64,000 bases of DNA from Hydnum rufescens UP504 (lineage: Eukaryota; Basidiomycota; Agaricomycetes; Cantharellales; Hydnaceae): the NCBI GenBank assembly GCA_014904985.1, contig MU129067.1:24540-88539 (forward strand), written 5' to 3'. Position numbers and translations under genes: made by a program. A model generated the notes under the pieces. It had not been told where the DNA came from. It did not search any database and was given only the letters and a program-made list of their open reading frames with translations. Within the stretch, counting starts at the first letter, position 1. Every line of letters begins with the position of its first letter. Shown here piece after piece: positions 32,174 to 46,015 of this stretch.

Positions 32174-33420
32174 ATGACACAAATTAAATTCGGTTCTTTC
32201 AACGGAATCTGTGAGCAGGCGGCGCTCATCGTCTGTCCGCTCGTCGGCTCGGCCCAGGGCATCGAGCCCACCTGCTATAGTCGCAATGTCCAAATCGGAA
32301 GCACTCTCATATTCCAGCCTGGTGAGCGCCTCAGGTTGTGATGGTGACAACACGCGGTTTACGTCCCTCCCCCTAGCTGCCAGTTTTATTCACATTGTTG
32401 CGATTATAATGACCCTCATCATGATCTTTCACGTCCGGAGCAAGTATACTGCAGTTGGTAGGCGCTTTTCGTAACTGATGGTGGTGCCATTCTTGCTTAT
32501 TTGGGATCTGGGACAGGACGAAAGGAGATTGTTTTGTTCTTTTATCTATACGCGGTGATCGAACTATTAGCAATATTTCTTGATTCTGCGATAATTCCAA
32601 CGTCAAGCGGCGTGTATCCGGTACGTCAAAGTGTTAAAGGTGTTCCCGGTTAAATGGCTCACAGATAGGCCCAAAGTGGTTCACGGCGGTGTACACCGGA
32701 CTCGTGGCCGCAGCATACATGTGCCTGCTCATCAATGCTTTCATTGGATTTCAATTCGCCGAAGACGGGACTCCTGTGTCCTTATGGGTGTGTGACAGAG
32801 ATCAACAAGCGAGTGTTCGTGGGACTGAGCTGTCATTATAGGGCCTCCGGATAGCATGCTTTGTCGCATTCGGCGTCTCCTTTTTCGTTGCGATCTCCAC
32901 GTTCAAAGGCTTCGCTGGTATGAGCTATTTGAAGCCCACCGCACTGTGGATCATCTATTTGATTTGGCCCGTCCTCTGCGTGCTGGTGTACGTGGTGCTA
33001 CAGCTCGTGCTGGTCGTCCGGACGCTCGACGATCGCTGGCCGATTGGAGATATCGTGTTTGGTGTGGCGTTTTTCGCGGTGGCGCAGGTGATCCTGTTTG
33101 CGTTTAGCAACGTGATCTGCGACTCGGTGAAGCACTACATCGACGGATTGTTCCTGTTTCAGCTGTGCATGCTTCTGAGTGTGATGATGGTGTACAAGTA
33201 CTGGGACTCGATCACCAAGGAGGATCTCGAGTTCAGTGTGGGGAGCAAGGCGGCGGTGTGGGAAGTGAAAGATCCGCTACTCGCTGGTGGCCGGGGCGGA
33301 ACCGAGTATGCGGAGGACGACCAGAGCAATTACCACCAGCCTGGTAGCCTCGTGGGAGGAGTGAGTGGGGGGCAGTTTTACCAGAGTCACATGCACGGGT
33401 ACCCACCACAAGGATACTAG
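32174..33420 (+). CDS. CHS7: chitin synthase export chaperone CHS7
   Basis: Seven-transmembrane ER protein that lets chitin synthase III leave the ER. Exons 32174-32321, 32377-32457, 32517-32620, 32677-32787 and 32842-33420 close in phase to 340 residues, the usual length. N-terminus [20 protein letters not shown] with the family's CPLVG and the cysteine-bearing [20 protein letters not shown]. Then [120 protein letters not shown], and [20 protein letters not shown]. The cytosolic tail has [20 protein letters not shown] and a Gly/Gln-rich end. Intact, no odd features. Confidence 0.95.
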
Positions 33421-33916
33421 GGCTATTCTTGCTGTCTTTTTCTGTGGGTTCCCCCTGATTATCTGATGCCTCGGACACGGACCTGTCAGGGGCGAGTCCC
33501 CCCGTAACCCGGACCAAGTAGTGCAATAAACCATCAAGCAATCCGTTTTCTGCGGTGGCCTATAGGAATTAATAGAGGAAAAAAGCGGAAAAAGGGGGAG
33601 TGGATGAGATTGTCTGGGCTTGCCGAGATGGGTCTGGTCGGGTATTACTAGAAAATAATGAAAATAAAAAATAAAAAATAAATATAAAAAATGCAAATAA
33701 AATAAAAATGGTAAACAAGGACTAATGAGTTGAATTGATTGACGTTGCTTCGTCTTTGCCAATTTCCAGGAGCAGGATGCGGCTAAAGTTTCCTTCCCTG
33801 ACCGAGTTCCAAAACCTTGCAATCATCCCGTTATAAGCAAAAAAAATGAACCTCCTTCCTCTCCCTCTCGCCTTGTTGCTCGATCCACTCTCATAACGGG
33901 CGGGGCGCGCTCGAGG
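33421..33916. other. intergenic with AT-rich tract
   Basis: 3' region of CHS7 and promoter of the cyclin gene. 33652-33718 is an A/T-only-like tract built of (A)nATA units. 33900-33916 is GC-rich just before the cyclin ATG. No gene is supported. Confidence 0.4.
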
Positions 33917-36143
33917 ATGACTCTCGCCTGCGCACCATCCCATCTCTCCCTTCCCCCAATTTCTTCCCTCAAAGCGCCTGGTTGGTCCTCACAGCACACT
34001 ACCCATATGCAACACCACGCCGACAGCTTCTGGTCTGCCCCCGGTCCCTCTCGCACTCCCCGTCTATCCTATGCAAACGCTAACGAGCTGAGCTCCGCGT
34101 TAGAATCTTTTACTCTCTCCTCCACGAAGAAACCGTCTGGCACCGCCCCCACAAAACTATCTGCTATGCCCACTGCGACTTACAAACGCGCGACCCCGCG
34201 ATCGCGCTCCGTAAATCCATATGGCGACCCCCAGAAGCAGTCACTTTCCCCATCGTCGGTCGAGACGACCTTTGTCTCCCAGAATACTGGCGACATGATG
34301 TGCTACCTCTGGTTCTCCACAAACTTGGGTGCTCCCCGACCATCGGCCTCCTCCCGAACAGAACAGCTCGTCCACGAGAGCGTTCCGTTGGCTGTCAAGG
34401 CCGAATTGGCCCGATTACAATTCTCCCCTTCTGCACACTTCATCACCTTCCTCGGCACCCTTCTCTCCACCACTCAAGTCAGTCAGGGGGTCATCGTCCT
34501 TTCCCTTTATTACATATATCGCCTGAAGATGCTCAATCCCCATATTCGAGGCATGGAGGGGAGTGAGTTTCGTCTGGCTGTTATTGCCCTGATGCTAGCA
34601 AACAAATTTCTTGACGAGTATGTCCTCGTTTTCCTATCATCCTCTCCTCTCACCCATCCACGTATTTCACAGTAACACGTATACAAACAAGACCTGGTCT
34701 GAGGTTTCTGGTATAACACTTACCGAGATCAACCTGATGGAACGAGAGTTCCTTCAGGGCATCGACCATCGCCTGTATATCGACTTTGGCACGTTCCAGC
34801 ACTGGGGTAAACTTCTCAGTGGTTTACTTCTTGCGAAAGAACAGGAAGCTCAGTCATGGCGTCGTCGCACAGCTCGACACGTCTCGAAGCATTCTCGCCT
34901 TTCCCCCATTACACCTCGAACGCATCCTCCACAGGATGCATCATCTTCTCGTCCACGAACGCATCGTGCCCGTTCCACCTCTCCTCTTTCCTCTGTTCGA
35001 CTCGCTCCTGCTCCCTACCCATTCACCTTTGCCCCCCCTCCACTCGCCCAGGTCAATCCATTTTCACAGGCAGCAAACACCGACGGTTACGCCGGCGTTT
35101 CTCCTTCCCGTCCTGCTGGTTCCGCAGGGGCCAAGCGTTCCGCCGTAGACGCGTTCACTCCCACTCCCATGGCACCCTTTAAGCTTGTGAAACGCGAGGA
35201 CCTTCCGGTGATCTCCACAAACAATCTCGCACCCCAGAACGGCAGAACGGCTACCGGTCCATGGGACAATCGAGGCAGCCCCATCATTGACTCTCCTATG
35301 GAGCTTACTCCTGTCGAGAGTGATGCGTCCGACTCGCCATATCAAGCCATTAAAGTCGAGAAAGTCGAGCAACCCGAACGCCCACGGCAACAAACCCTCC
35401 AAGCTCCATTCCCACACAATCATGAGCGGTGGCAATCGATTGCTCGGCCCCAGGTTTGTTCCTTATTTTCCCAATTCCCATTGATGAGGCCCTCGAAACC
35501 ATCTAATATTTATTGTGCATTACCATAGTATTTGACTTTCAATGCCCTCGCGTCATCACCCTCGGGTACTCCAGATAGGCTGGAGAATCACGCGGGCGCA
35601 GGTGCCCGCAAAAGCGTCCTTCGATATCAAGAGCCCCCGGCCCTCGCTAGTATTCATCAGTATCATCCAAATTATCGGCAATTTGCTGCATCATCTCATC
35701 GCTTCGATCAAATCCAGACCCCTTTGTATAGCCAGTCCGCCCGCACGAGCCCGCGAGACGATACCCCATCATCGAATCTTGCCCAAGACCCGTACATCTT
35801 CCACAATAATCTTAATGATAATCATCTGCCACATAGCGTGTATTCAAGTAACATTCCGCGTTCGACTTCGACATCGTTTTTACAGCCAAGACAAGCATTA
35901 CCCGTCATTGCAACCCGTGTACCTTCTCCCCCACAACAGTATGATGGTCGCCGACTCCAATTCGCCCCGTTCGCGAATGCGGGACCCCCCGGTGTACATC
36001 ACTGGAGCTCGGGCCTCTCATCACTTTCCAACTACGCCGAAGCTCCGATGAGCCAATATAACTCGAATTGGAGATTGAACGCCGCCAGTGCGGTCGGTTC
36101 GACCGAGTTGGGATCACCGGTTATGCGAGGAAGAAAGATGTAG
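33917..36143 (+). CDS. PCL/PHO80-type cyclin with long disordered tail
   Basis: Three exons (33917-34617, 34673-35453, 35529-36143) close in phase to 698 residues. The cyclin box lies at about residues 140-290: TGDMMCYLWFSTNLG, HFITFLGTLLSTTQVSQGVI, VLSLYYIYRLKMLNPHIRGM, EFRLAVIALMLANKFLDDNT, YTNKTWSEVSGITLTEINLM, EREFLQGIDHRLYIDFGTFQ. This is the pattern of Pcl-class cyclins that pair with the Pho85-type CDK in nutrient and polarity control. The remaining 400 residues are Ser/Pro/Gln-rich, with a KVEKVEQPERP segment, and look unstructured. An alternative downstream start at 34007 (MQHHADSFW) would remove 30 residues. Confidence 0.85.
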
Positions 36144-37064
36144 CTAGAGACCTAGGGTCGTTCCCTCTTCCGCTCCTCCATAAAGCTTTTTCGCGACCTT
36201 CTCTTTACCCACGCTCCCTTCCCGTCTCTGGACAGCTTGATTCATCGGCCGCATTCTTCCAAGCATATACATACATATTCATCGGGATCCCCATTGTCCC
36301 ATTTCCCCTCTTTTGCAATTTCATGTTCCCATCCCTAGTTTCTTCCCTGTATACAAAAATCTTTTGACTCTGATCGAACTCCCAATCTCTCCTGTTTTTA
36401 GTTAATCGTAGCCATTTCAGATCGGCTCCTGTCGCGTAACACGCTCTCTGTCTGTATATGCAAAGAAAAAGAAATCCTCCACACACACCCGAAACTCGTC
36501 CTGAGCCACGCGAATTTTTGTTCCTTTTTGGCTGTTTCGAGCCTTGTTCCTCGCTATAAATATTAATTACGTAATGGGTCTAATACAAATTGGCCTCCGA
36601 GGACAGGGCAACCAACACAGACATGTCCCTGGCTTGGGTTCGGAAAAAAAAAAGAAAAGAAAAAAAGTACACGAAGCCGGGACCCTGAGCCATATCTCAA
36701 AATATTACTGTATATTTCATCGCACGCCAAGATCTACTGTATCTATCCGACAGGAATTCCCTATACCGTGGCTCCATCAGGTAGTGTGGGGATCGATCTC
36801 GCTCTCCATCTTTTTTCAGGTTCTCGTTTTGGTCCTGCTGGAACACTGTACTGTGCTGCACTGTACTGGTTTAGTCCCTGTAGTGGTGCGCCGCATTCCC
36901 TCCACCCCCCCCTTCTGCGCAGCCCATGCGGCTGTACTGCCGACGACCGAGTCATCAAGGGGAAAAGCACCAGAACGAGCGACCGTCAGTCATGGAATTG
37001 AGTGAGAGAAAGCGGGAGAAAAAGCAATGGTATTTTTTTCCCCCTTTGTGTCGCGGAGCTACGT

Positions 37065-37093
37065 GTGCTGTGCTGTGCTGTTGCTGTTGCTGT
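37065..37093 (+). repeat. TGCTG simple repeat
   Basis: Interrupted TGCTG/TTGCTG units in the gene desert; they create a short cysteine-rich ORF on the plus strand that should not be annotated. Confidence 0.7.
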
Positions 37094-37389
37094 TTGTGTA
37101 TCAAACTTGGCGTCTTGTCTGGGCCGGCGTTACCGCTCTACCCCCTTTTATGTGGCTCTTCTCTATTACAGTAATGGGGCACGACAGTCCCACGTCACTG
37201 GGTGATTAGAGCCATATTCTATCTGTATGCATACACGTACTTATGGATGGATGTAATGCTCTGTGCGTTCTTTTTTTTGCTCTCACACGAATTATGGGTA
37301 CAAGTACGTTTATGAGAGGGTATCACTCCCCCTATCCTTTTGTATAAGTTATAAGGCGTGGTGGAGGAAGGGACCGGAGATGTCTCGGA

Positions 37390-37419
37390 TGTGTGTATGT
37401 GTGTGTATGTGTGTGTGTA
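37390..37419 (+). repeat. (TG)n microsatellite
   Basis: TG run with two TATG interruptions in the gene desert, likely length-polymorphic. Confidence 0.85.
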
Positions 37420-40400
37420 TACCCCCCCTGGCACAGTTTTTCGTTTTATTAACTCTGGGACCAAAAATAGCAAGGACGAATATTTGGAATGATGGTAATA
37501 AGAGGGCCACCCCTCCCCCCCTTCATTTGGGGTGTGCTGTAGTTCACGGGGTTAAGGGGAGGGGTGTGCCAGAGCGTTTAGCCCCGGGCCCCGTTCCCTT
37601 CCCTCCTTCCCCGGTGGCGCAGTACTTACGTACCTGATCGGGAGAGGACAAGAGGTCCAAGGTTGAACCTCCTTTAGATTAAATTGGGCGCCCCGAAACC
37701 CCAAAGATGGTCTACGACGTCTCGCTGATCATGCCATCTACGGCCCTGCGGAAAGGTGTGGGGGGCGAACAAGACCAAAAAAAAAAACAAAGAAAAAAGA
37801 AGAGAAAAAAAACCGTTAGATTTTAGATCGGCGTCTAACCGTTTCCGTCTAGGTTTCCATATATCGCACAACGAAGCGGCAGGCTTTGATTCCAACAGGA
37901 GAACGTCACACGCTCAGAATGTCCCACACTCTTTTGAGACGTTGAAAAAAGAAAGAAAGCGATGATCGTGCATGTGAATCATTCATGATGATCGTCGCAT
38001 ATACCTCGAGGGCAGGCAGAAATGGGATGGTGCATTGCTTTTTTTGGTGGTTATTTTCGTTCACAGGGTCGAAGCTCGCAAGTTGGCCCTGGGGTTGAGG
38101 GTACTACTGATCGAGATGGGGAATAAATATTCTTATTTCAGACAAGTGTTGGGGATCGCTGCGCCGTGCCTCAATCAAAGGGGTAGAAGGGCCTTGAGGA
38201 GTCCATAGAAAATTAGCCCAATCCCCACCTTATTCTGAAGCAATACTTGGCTAAGCTAATAATAATGATGATGATGGCAACGAGGTCCGGAGATGCGATC
38301 CCGCGGGCATTTACTTCCTTTTCAAAGAGGACGCTGTGTCTCTGGGGCTTCTCAGGAGCAAGGGGACGTGTACACAGTCTTACCGTTCCGGATTGCCGAA
38401 AAATTAGTTATGCGCTCCATGTAACAACTATGACCACTGAGGTAATCCGCTAGTACAGCACCCCCCCCATCCTATGTCTCGGCAAACCGTTTTCCTCTCA
38501 GTAAGGTCATGAATATCGCCATTTGGGGTAGGCCTGTCAGCTCATAAGGGTCCGCGAAAATCCCGATTCCGATTGTATATTATTACTAGTCACCGGCGGC
38601 CCCCTCCATTGATCAAATAAAAAGCTATGGATGACCCGACAGCCATGATTCCCAGGACGCCCAAGTAGGTGTGATGCGTGCACTGACCCCGCACGATCTA
38701 TTGGCATCTTGCCATGTCTTGGCATCCGAATAGGATAGCCTATCACCCGTGTGGGTCTCACGCGAAACGAGCATTAGAGGTTACCTTTTGCCTACCCTTG
38801 CATAGAGGGCGGCTATGTGCCCGGCCCTGAGAGAGAGAGGGGTTTGAAATCAGTTCGGTTTCGTGATATAGGCCCATTTTATTGGGGTTCATAATTCCGT
38901 AATGAGTGGTTATGGGCGAACAAATGCCAAAATCGACCATGAAAAGGGGGTGTCTTTGGAAACAGCAGAGACATCTTGGTTCATTAGCGAGTGAGAGAGG
39001 CACTCGAAGCAGCCATAATGGGTAAATTGTGCTAACTGAAATCAGTAATATCTGGGCTAATGGAAGCCAATCAGGTGCTTCAAGTGCATCACGCCGAGGA
39101 TGCGCGCGGGCTCAGTAGGACACGGAAAGGGAATTTGTGCAGGGTACATCCCCATTGTGGGTCCCTCCCTCAGGGGGAGCACCGCCCCCTGAAGAGTCAA
39201 GTCTCCCGTGGATCCGTATGGTTCTATCAGCGCCACAGATCCAATAGGTAAACATAATTCGCCCACAGCCGAGCGAGACCAAAACAGACTGGATACACTT
39301 TTTTTCGCAAGGGGAAAAACGAATCAATCCGTGGTTGACGGTTGTTGTGAGAAAGTATCTCCCGAGAGCGCTTGCTCCCACATATGGAGATCCTGGAGCT
39401 ATGCAACACCGCAGTCAGTCTTTTCTGTCAGTGTGGATGCGCTTAGGGCACTTGTGGAGTCCTAATAGGACGCATCATAAGCATCAGGGCCGACTGTCTC
39501 GCCGCAAGTCCCTAGCTGATAACAGCCCCAGAATCCTGGATGGTTCCGTCTCATTGGACTGGTGTAATTTTAACGTGTCAATTCAGGTTCGGCTCAGGCC
39601 CGTTGGCAATATTGGAGCCTTCCAAGGGGTCCACTAGGGCCTAGTCTTTGGGGGGAGGACAAATACGATACCCCAGAAGGAAGATGAGCGGTGCAAATAC
39701 CCGATTGAAGTCGAACTTGGAAAGGGGATGTTGGGCGCCATCACGGCACGCTCCGCTGAGAAGTTGCGTAATATACAGCGGTCCCATTGCCGACACTGCC
39801 CCCTCATTGCAGGTGGGAGGTTACCCTTTCTCACTGTGACACCTAATTTCGGGACGGCAGATAATTAAATCCCATCCCAGTTTTTTTTTTTTCGCCAGCC
39901 GCATGAATCTCCGGAAACCCGTTGCAGTTAGGTGATACTCTTTTCGTATGACTCTTCTCGGGCCTTAGGCCACACATGTTCGTGCCATTTCCTCCCTCAT
40001 CTTCTTATTTGAAATACGGCTTTTGGTTGAAATGAAGGCTGTCCGCACCCCCCTCTGAGTCGTCTTCATCCGTCTTCACGATTGCAATGCTTTGACAATT
40101 CTCTTTGAAATACCGCAATCTTCTCAGGCGCCTTAACTATTTTTATTTATTTAAAAATCATGTCTGCCGCAGATAGACTAGGAATGGGAACGTGCTTGCG
40201 ATCATGAAGTGCAGCAGGAGAGAGCTCCTATTATGTTTGAATACTGTATGAAGTTCCATCCAACGGTTCCCACCTCATCTCCATGACCATTTAGGCAACA
40301 ACACGTGGTGCGCGAGCCCAGCACATCAGAAATCTCGGTCATATTCCCCCTTTTTCATGCATGGCCAGAAGGTCTCATTCATCCATCCACTCTTTCTTGT

Positions 40401-40843
40401 TTTGGCTTTCCGTACGGCGTTGCATGGCCCATTTTCCATCTCTAGGTTTTTTTTTTAATTGCCAACCCTGTGTTATCAAATTGGTCCACAGCGGTGATAC
40501 GCGACGTGGTCGAAGTATATCGTACTGGAACAGAAACAAAAAGATCGCGAGAATGGTAGCGGCTAGAACTTTGCATTCATTTTCGTGATTGATAACTCCC
40601 AGGAGTGTGATAATCTGTTAAGAAGACAGCATACTAAGGAGTAGTACTGTGAGCAACGCCGCATTTAAGATTAAAGTAATCTCCCGGAATAGTTAAATCC
40701 CAGACCAATAAAGCCACATCAGCGGGGCAAGAATATTTTGCTTCTGCGACCGCAGAACGGGTTGATGTTCAATGGTGCATAAACGGGAAGTGCCGGACGC
40801 GGAAGCGGTAAACAAACCATTCGCGCGCGCCCAGCGCGTAAGG

Positions 40844-43800
40844 ATGTCGCGACTCGAGAAATCCCAGGCAGCCGCCCTCAGCAGGAGTTGTTCCAGCAGA
40901 TCTCCAGTTGAGTGCAACTGATTCTGGGGAACCACCTAACAAAACGCGAAAAGGCAAAGGCGGCTCAGCGGCCCGCTTTTTTTAGCATCTCTCATTCAGA
41001 TCAAGGAGCTCATTGGCCGCGGAAACGGGGTGCAACCAGCAGTAATCGACCGGCTGCATGGCGTCGCGGCCCTTGCAGAGTCTTTCACTCGGGCGCGTCA
41101 AAAGTCGAAAAAGATATTCCCCGAATTCGCTGATGCGCTCGATAGAGAAGGTTCGTGTTTTCGCCGCCTGGGATCGGATTGGCATGCTTTACATAACATC
41201 ACTCCTGTTCTCATAATGATTTGCAGGAGTAAATCTTTGGAACCAGTCGATATTTATCAAAGATGACCAGGAGAAACGATCTTTGGTTGCGGCGTGTGTG
41301 TACAACTTCCTATTGTTGTAGGGTTGGGTTGCATCATTTCTGATTCCTTGTCTCAGTGCGGCACGCGGGATTTCGCTTGATAGAAGCCGGAATAGAGAGC
41401 AATCCCCCCTTGGAATGTATGTCACCCAAATCGTTATTCATATATCACTATTGATCTTAATATGGATTTCTTAGCTCTTGTGCACCTTTTACAGATCGCA
41501 AGCAAGGCTGGGTCCTCTTTATCAGGTACCATGGCCCCAGGAGCATCACAGCCAAAGGCTGACAATTCCCACAACAGCCTGCGGTCGCCATGACACAGCC
41601 ATGGAAGTTTTAACATGCGCAGCTACGGTCCGTGCGCTTCTATTTACATACTCCCCCTCGCTTCAGCTTTATTCTTGCGGCGTTAAGTTTGAGGAAGCCA
41701 TGCGGAGTATGATCGACCAGAATAACGAAAATGCTAAATCCAAAGCTATTGCAATCGTGTCGTATTACATCGGTGAAATCTCCTCTCTCCTCTCTCCATT
41801 CGTTATTTCTTTAATCGGAACTTGTAATCACTGTGAATTCAGGACGCATGGATGTGGCAAGTATTTTTGCCGTTCTCGATGCAAATACTTACGTAAAGCC
41901 TGATCGTACCTTGCACTGGCGGAAATTCAGGCGTGGAGAGATGGCAATGAGAATGTTGCTTATTTCATGCTGCAGCAAGCATTAGGTCCGTTCTTTTTGG
42001 CGCCGGTACTACGAAGCACTTTTGGACTAATCCATTGGGCTAGATCAACAACATCTCGATCTTCTCCCGACATTTGATGTAAGTCGTAATTGCACGACGA
42101 GATCATCGTATAGGAAATCCATATTCATCTCTCCGAAATTATCCCGTCTGTAGCGAGACCATGTCGCAACTAAGGTGCTCGAAATCGGCAAGTCCTTGCT
42201 GAAAAGTGTTCCGAGCGAATCGGTGGTTCTTGAGCCTGGATCTACATCAAATGCTCCGAGGAGTGATGTAAAGAGATCCGAGATTGCAATGTCATCCATT
42301 AAATGGCTACGACATGCATTCCAGATCTTGGAGAATAGTGTAGTCGGCGAGGACGTCCTCTTTGCCCAGGCGACCGGCGCCGGGACCGGCTCTGGTTCAA
42401 GGAATAAGGCACTGAAGGTGCGCTATTTCTATAATCTTTTGACGAATTTTCAACGGAAATATCTCCCCGTGGAGCGAGCGATATTGAGAAGTCTAGGTTC
42501 GTATATTCTGAAACTAGTCGGCCATGTGCATGATGAGTGTTTCTCCGTTGTAGCGCGCGCTTACTATGTGTCATCATTCACGGAAACCGACAATCTTGCC
42601 CGTGCCGAGGCAACACTTAACGAACTCATGAATCTGATGCCTGCGGGTGGTGAGCAGAGCGAGAACGAAATGCCGTCTGTGGTGACTACGGCACCTGTCT
42701 GGTATTAGTGCCAGTTGACCGAATTCGATGTCCCTCAGGGCTCGACGGTGAACCGCGAAGAAATCCAACAGGTGCGATGGATGAAAGTGGCTGTCCTGAA
42801 GCGACGCAAAGCCGGTGGCATCGAGTTGATACTTGGTGAGCTCGTTTCACAGCGATTACGCAGTTTTTCCCACTGCTCGCGGCCCTAGCACTCTCGGATA
42901 TTGTGCGACACATGACATTTTCTGAGGCCAATCTAGGAGAGTAAGTGTAGAGATCCAAAGCTTAGTCCGTTAACACTGAATACGGCCCCTTCAAGCCTGT
43001 TAGAGGAATTAACGTCTTTAGGAGAACCATAGTGAGGCAGACGACCTAGAGGGGATCAATTTCTTATTTTTCTTATTTTTATAGTCGACAGGTATTAGTC
43101 GAAGTCGTCCTGGAGGCCATCAAGGCTGCTCTCGTGATTACTGGTGGTCAACCCTTTGTTGAACGATTGCTTCTCTTTCTCGTTTTTCATGTCAAATCAG
43201 ACCCGAACCCACAGCAGGCGATTCGTGACATCGAGTTGGCGTGCTCCTCCATAACAAGTGTCCCGGGCTTTGAAATGGCCAAGGGAGCCATCAGAGCATG
43301 CCAGAGCGTTCGTATTTCCTTATTGTCATGGCCTTTTTCGGTCCCTTGATCTATGTTTGTGATTTCTCAGATTCTATGGGTGATTGGGGACAAGTTATAT
43401 AACAAAAAGGATTGGAACCGCGCTGCAAGTTGGTACCTCCTCAGTGCCCATGCCGCATTTGGAGCAGTGCCGAATTCCACGACTTCGAAATGTCTGCGTA
43501 AGGCCGCACTGTGCCGTATTCAGCAGGGAGAATACGCCCAAGCATCCTCCATTGTCCGCCGATGTCCAGGGAATGAGGCAGCAGCATATTATGTGACGTT
43601 CCTCGCCGCGGCGCATCAAGGTGGGTCTGTCTACCCCAATTTCTCATCTCGGCTTTAGCTGCGTTCTGATATACACTGGTAGGTCTAGAGGATGAAGGTC
43701 AGCACACCTCAGTTCCATTTCTTTGCCATTCTAACGGGATCACCTTCAGCTACGGCTGCTGTCCACGATATGGTTAAGGCATCGGATTTTGATAGACAGA

Positions 43801-45847
43801 TGCTTCTTCTTGCCACCCAACTTGCACACGAGAATCAAATGAAACGCCTCCTTTTGGCCGTACTTGGCTCTCTTCTTCAAACCCTTCACTCTGAGGCGGG
43901 ACTCGCGAGCGAAGTCGAGGCCATTATTCTCGTACGGTGCGTACTAGCCAAAGTCCTTACCCACTGTATGCTGACATTAGCTCTGTAGGTGTATGGTCAG
44001 ATTAATTCTAGAATTGCTGAAGGAACCTGGTGCAGATGTGTCAGTCTAATACGGTTGTTGGTGTTTTCTTGCTACTGACGGCATGGCGCCACAGCCCCCT
44101 CCTCAGCAAGGCCTTAATTCAGCACTTCGGTTCAGGTGCTTCCAGAAGACATGGTTCGCACTTTGGGATATTAAAGCGGCTGCCATTATTATAGGTAGGG
44201 AGATTATTCAAGCCGCTTTGTCTAAGAAGGAGGCAGCTGTCGTCCTTAAGGATATATCGTGGCTCTGGAGAACTGCGTATAACACTGCAGTCCAGGGATG
44301 CATCGATTGGCCCAGCGAGATCGTATCAGACCTCTTTGACATCTCTCGCGAGGCAAGAGTCTACTTCTGTGCATCCCTCGGTTCCGAGTCTTCCGATGTT
44401 AACGCACCTCCTTCAAGTTAATGGAAAACTATCAAGCTGCTTCCATTGGGGATTCAGATCCCAGCTTGGATTTCTACATGATTTTAGCTTCTTTTGCTTC
44501 TGTTGCGGGTCGTGGTCAGCCCCAGAATCCGTTAACCCTAAGCGATATCTGATTAGCTGGCGCCTGATCAGTTTTTTCTGGGCGTCAAATGCCAGATAGT
44601 ACGAAACTGGTAGGAAATGAATATTTCCGATATTCATCATGATCTAACTGGCCGTGTTTCGAAAGTACCGGGAGAAGATAGTGGCAGACATCCGCTCGCT
44701 AAAACGACTAATCCACACCAGCGGAAGGAAAGTACAAGATGATACACAACGAGAACGTCTCGTCTTTGTCATGCACTTTACATTTCTTTTTGAGGTTGAG
44801 CAATTGTGTCGGATGGCGGAATGGGATTCCATTCTGCGCGTTTTCAAAGTCAATACTTTCCTTCCTGGCAATTGTCTCCAAGTTGACAGCAGGGTCCGCT
44901 TGTACATCTCCCCGAACTTCAGGAACTCTCCGAATCCCAGGTGACGCTGAATATTGATACATATGAGGCCCTTGGGGATATTCTGGTAGGAACTTGTAAC
45001 TGAATTCTAATGAATGATCACAATTACTGACAGGGGTTCTAGTGGGCCGAAGAAGACTGTCCGAGTGACGGTAGCGCCCCTATTCTGGTTTACCTGAACA
45101 GGGTACTAATGCTTCCTGTGCAGTTCTCTTTACAGCGCTCGAGGTATTGTTTCCTATCTTGTCATGTCTCCGAGTTTTGGGGGGTGTAACCACTTATTGA
45201 ACCCCTAAGCGTATTCTGCATACGTGTCTGAACCGCAATATGTTTGCTGTCGAAAAGTTCTCTCGGTGGCTGCGGGCGATCTGTACAATCCTTCTAGCCC
45301 GCAATCGGCCTCCGGACCGACTCAAGGCACTCACGTATATTGAGCAAGCTACTGATGTCGTCAGGGATAATAGTGAAAGCGTTGATGGAGAAGAGGTGAT
45401 CCTAATGCGCATCCACACCGATTATTGGTCTTGGCCCCCCTTTTTGAAATTAACGTGGATTTATTTTACATGTGAAGGTTTACCCAATGGACGAAAGGCA
45501 GTGGATCTTCACAGTGTCGTACAACACGGGCGTCGAATGTTTTAGGTGAGTGGAGGGTGCTTTTCATTGATCGCCGCGGATTTCAACTAGCTGTTTTGTG
45601 GTGCTCTGCTGTATCGGGAAGTGCTTCCTTATTGGACGAAGCAAAGCGATGGTTCGAATCAGCAGCTGTCCTGAGTAAGTTCTTAGCGGATCACGGGTTG
45701 GCAGATAAGGTATCCCCCCCTTTTTTTCGTTATTCCTGAAGGAGATTATTATCGATCTTCGCAATAACCAAAAAAACCCCTGCCCTCCTTTATACACAGG
45801 TCGCTGAGACATATAAAAGCCTTCTCGCCCGATACGGCAACGACTGA
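40844..45847 (+). CDS. SPO22/ZIP4 (TEX11)-like meiotic TPR protein
   Basis: Large gene of about a dozen or more exons. Recognised segments: IKELIGRGNGVQPAVIDRLH, KIFPEFADALDREG, VNLWNQSIFIKDDQEKRSLV, ALVHLLQIASKAGSSLS, KFEEAMRSMIDQNNENAKSK, EIQAWRDGNENVAYFMLQQA. These lead to the family core VLEIGKSLLKSVPSESVVLE, SIKWLRHAFQILEN, ARAYYVSSFTETDNLARAEA and TLNELMNLM. The next parts repeat the TPR pattern (WNRAASWYLLSAHAAFGAVP, LRKAALCRIQQGEYAQASSI). The end AETYKSLLARYGND at 45847 is clear. Family role: ZMM protein on meiotic chromosomes promoting crossovers and synaptonemal complex assembly. The 5' end is not resolved: an ATG at 40844 is a candidate. Expression outside meiosis would not be expected. 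Confidence 0.65.
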
Positions 45848-46015
45848 TGACGAAGCTCAGCCTCTCGTTGATATTATTGTCTGCGGCTGTATGTAGTGCT
45901 GTACCAGGCCGCGCAAGCCGTGCAATTTTAATTTCTCGCTTCCCTCCACCTTCCCCCTTTCACGAGTTGCATGAAAAAACGTGCCTTATCATACTCTTAA
46001 ATTGGGCCGCCGGTC

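Larger units (their letters stand above)
36144..40843. other. 4.7-kb gene desert
   Basis: No open frame here has a recognisable domain or convincing splicing. The first few hundred bases are 3' UTR of the cyclin. Simple sequence is common: A/G tracts near 36644-36668 and 37778-37812, CTG-like units 37065-37093, and a TG run 37390-37419. ORFs near 39057-39840 overlap on both strands and look accidental. Long non-coding RNA or a decayed repeat are possible but unsupported. Confidence 0.45.

Noticed and set aside
36926..37209. Cysteine-rich plus-strand ORFs resembling a small secreted protein
   Set aside because: The cysteines come from a TGCTG simple repeat; no signal peptide or splice support, and overlapping frames are equally open.
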